Shown here: in pieces, positions 6,188 to 6,611 of the stretch | Layout of the letters: each line of letters starts with the position of its first letter | Position numbering within the stretch: the first letter of the stretch is position 1 | Origin: an uncultured Lachnospiraceae bacterium | Lineage (GTDB): Bacteria; Bacillota; Clostridia; Lachnospirales; Lachnospiraceae | Assembly (NCBI GenBank): GCA_947175775.1 | Contig: CAMWNY010000144.1 | Span: 1 to 6,611 of the forward strand | Length of the DNA: 6,611 nucleotides | Direction: 5' to 3' | The notes under the pieces: model-generated | Databases searched by the model: none | What the model was told of the DNA's origin: nothing | Seen by the model: the letters and a program-made list of their open reading frames with translations, nothing else | Translations under genes and position numbers: made by a program

Positions 6188-6611
6188 TCATACGGGAATT
6201 GCAATTGAAAAATAAAACTCCCCGTCTTCATCTTTTATCGCATAGGAACCTCCATATTTCCTTGTAACTTCTATGATGTTTTTAATTCCTGCCCCATGCT
6301 CTTCTTGGTATGTTTTCGTGGTTTTTATCTCCCCGTTCTCGTAAACCAAAGGATTTTGAAATGAATTTTTTATTCCGATTTTCACCATTCCATCCTCAAT
6401 GGCAATTTTCAGCTTTATAACTTTTCTTTCCCCGCATTTCCCACACGCCTCAATCGCATTGTCCAACAGGTTGCATAGTAATGTCACGATATCCTGATCC
6501 GCCATTATCAGTCCCGACAGGTCACCAACCTTTATCAGAAGAGCAATCCGTGACGCTGCTGCCTCCCGGTAGTTTGTAGTTAAGAGGGCGTGTGTAAGGC
6601 CAGTGTTGGGG
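6188..6611 (-). CDS. AgrC-like sensor histidine kinase, C-terminal ATPase domain (5' end beyond the window)
   Basis: The reading frame is open from the window edge to the TGA at 6188-6190, giving 140 visible residues. An N box (LLCNLLDNAIEAC, visible residues 44-56) with its ATP/Mg-binding Asn is followed by a glycine-rich GAGIKNI near residue 109 and ends FYFSIAIPV. This short layout is typical of the AgrC-type GHKL ATPase subfamily that pairs with peptide pheromones. The phospho-accepting His and the membrane sensor region must lie outside the window. The visible start (PNTGLTHALLTTNYREAAASR) corresponds to the stretch just after dimerisation in that family. An internal ATG at 6505 is not the start, because the coding sequence continues upstream of it. 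The neighbouring agrB and agrD make it the likely receptor for the C-A-A-I-Y peptide. The cognate LytTR response regulator is not in the window. Confidence 0.88.
   Translation of the reverse strand, partial: PNTGLTHALLTTNYREAAASRIALLIKVGDLSGLIMADQDIVTLLCNLLDNAIEACGKCGERKVIKLKIAIEDGMVKIGIKNSFQNPLVYENGEIKTTKTYQEEHGAGIKNIIEVTRKYGGSYAIKDEDGEFYFSIAIPV

Overview
The window looks like a stretch of a low-to-mid GC Gram-positive genome, most likely an anaerobic Clostridia/Lachnospiraceae-type Firmicute. The grounds are strong AGGAGG-type ribosome binding sites, A/T-rich intergenic gaps, and an Agr-type peptide signalling cassette whose AgrD has the clostridial Cys...(H/Y)-x-P-K-x-P layout. The species cannot be fixed from sequence alone. 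Every supported gene lies on the minus strand, so transcription runs from high to low coordinates. No gene-free gap exceeds 300 bases; the longest are 6023-6187 and 3154-3279.

Right part (6611 down to 5275): the 3' end of an AgrC-like sensor histidine kinase (GHKL ATPase domain) runs in from beyond the window edge and is followed by an intrinsic terminator. Next come a repeat-rich promoter region, agrB (membrane peptidase) and a 50-codon agrD pheromone precursor that overlaps agrB by 4 bases. The agrD gene is short enough to be missed by ordinary length cut-offs.

Middle (5274 to 3280): a secreted and membrane-anchored von Willebrand factor A (vWA) protein starts 17 bases after agrD, almost certainly in the same transcript. 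It has a signal peptide, an intact MIDAS motif, a cadherin/Ig-like repeat, one transmembrane helix and a cytoplasmic tail that may be FHA-like.

Left part (3153 to 27): after a compound hairpin region comes a 722-residue protein read here as a contractile-sheath protein. Its N-terminus resembles TssB and the rest is consistent with TssC. Two 142-residue paralogues follow, identical at about 79 of 142 positions, and are proposed to be inner-tube (Hcp-like or phage tail-tube-like) proteins.

Taken together, the layout suggests a contractile injection or type VI secretion-like apparatus in a Gram-positive bacterium, linked to an Agr quorum-sensing circuit. The Agr and vWA calls rest on clear motifs. 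The sheath and tube calls rest on weak motif resemblance plus gene order, and need profile or structure comparison. Baseplate, spike, ATPase and response-regulator genes are not in this window.
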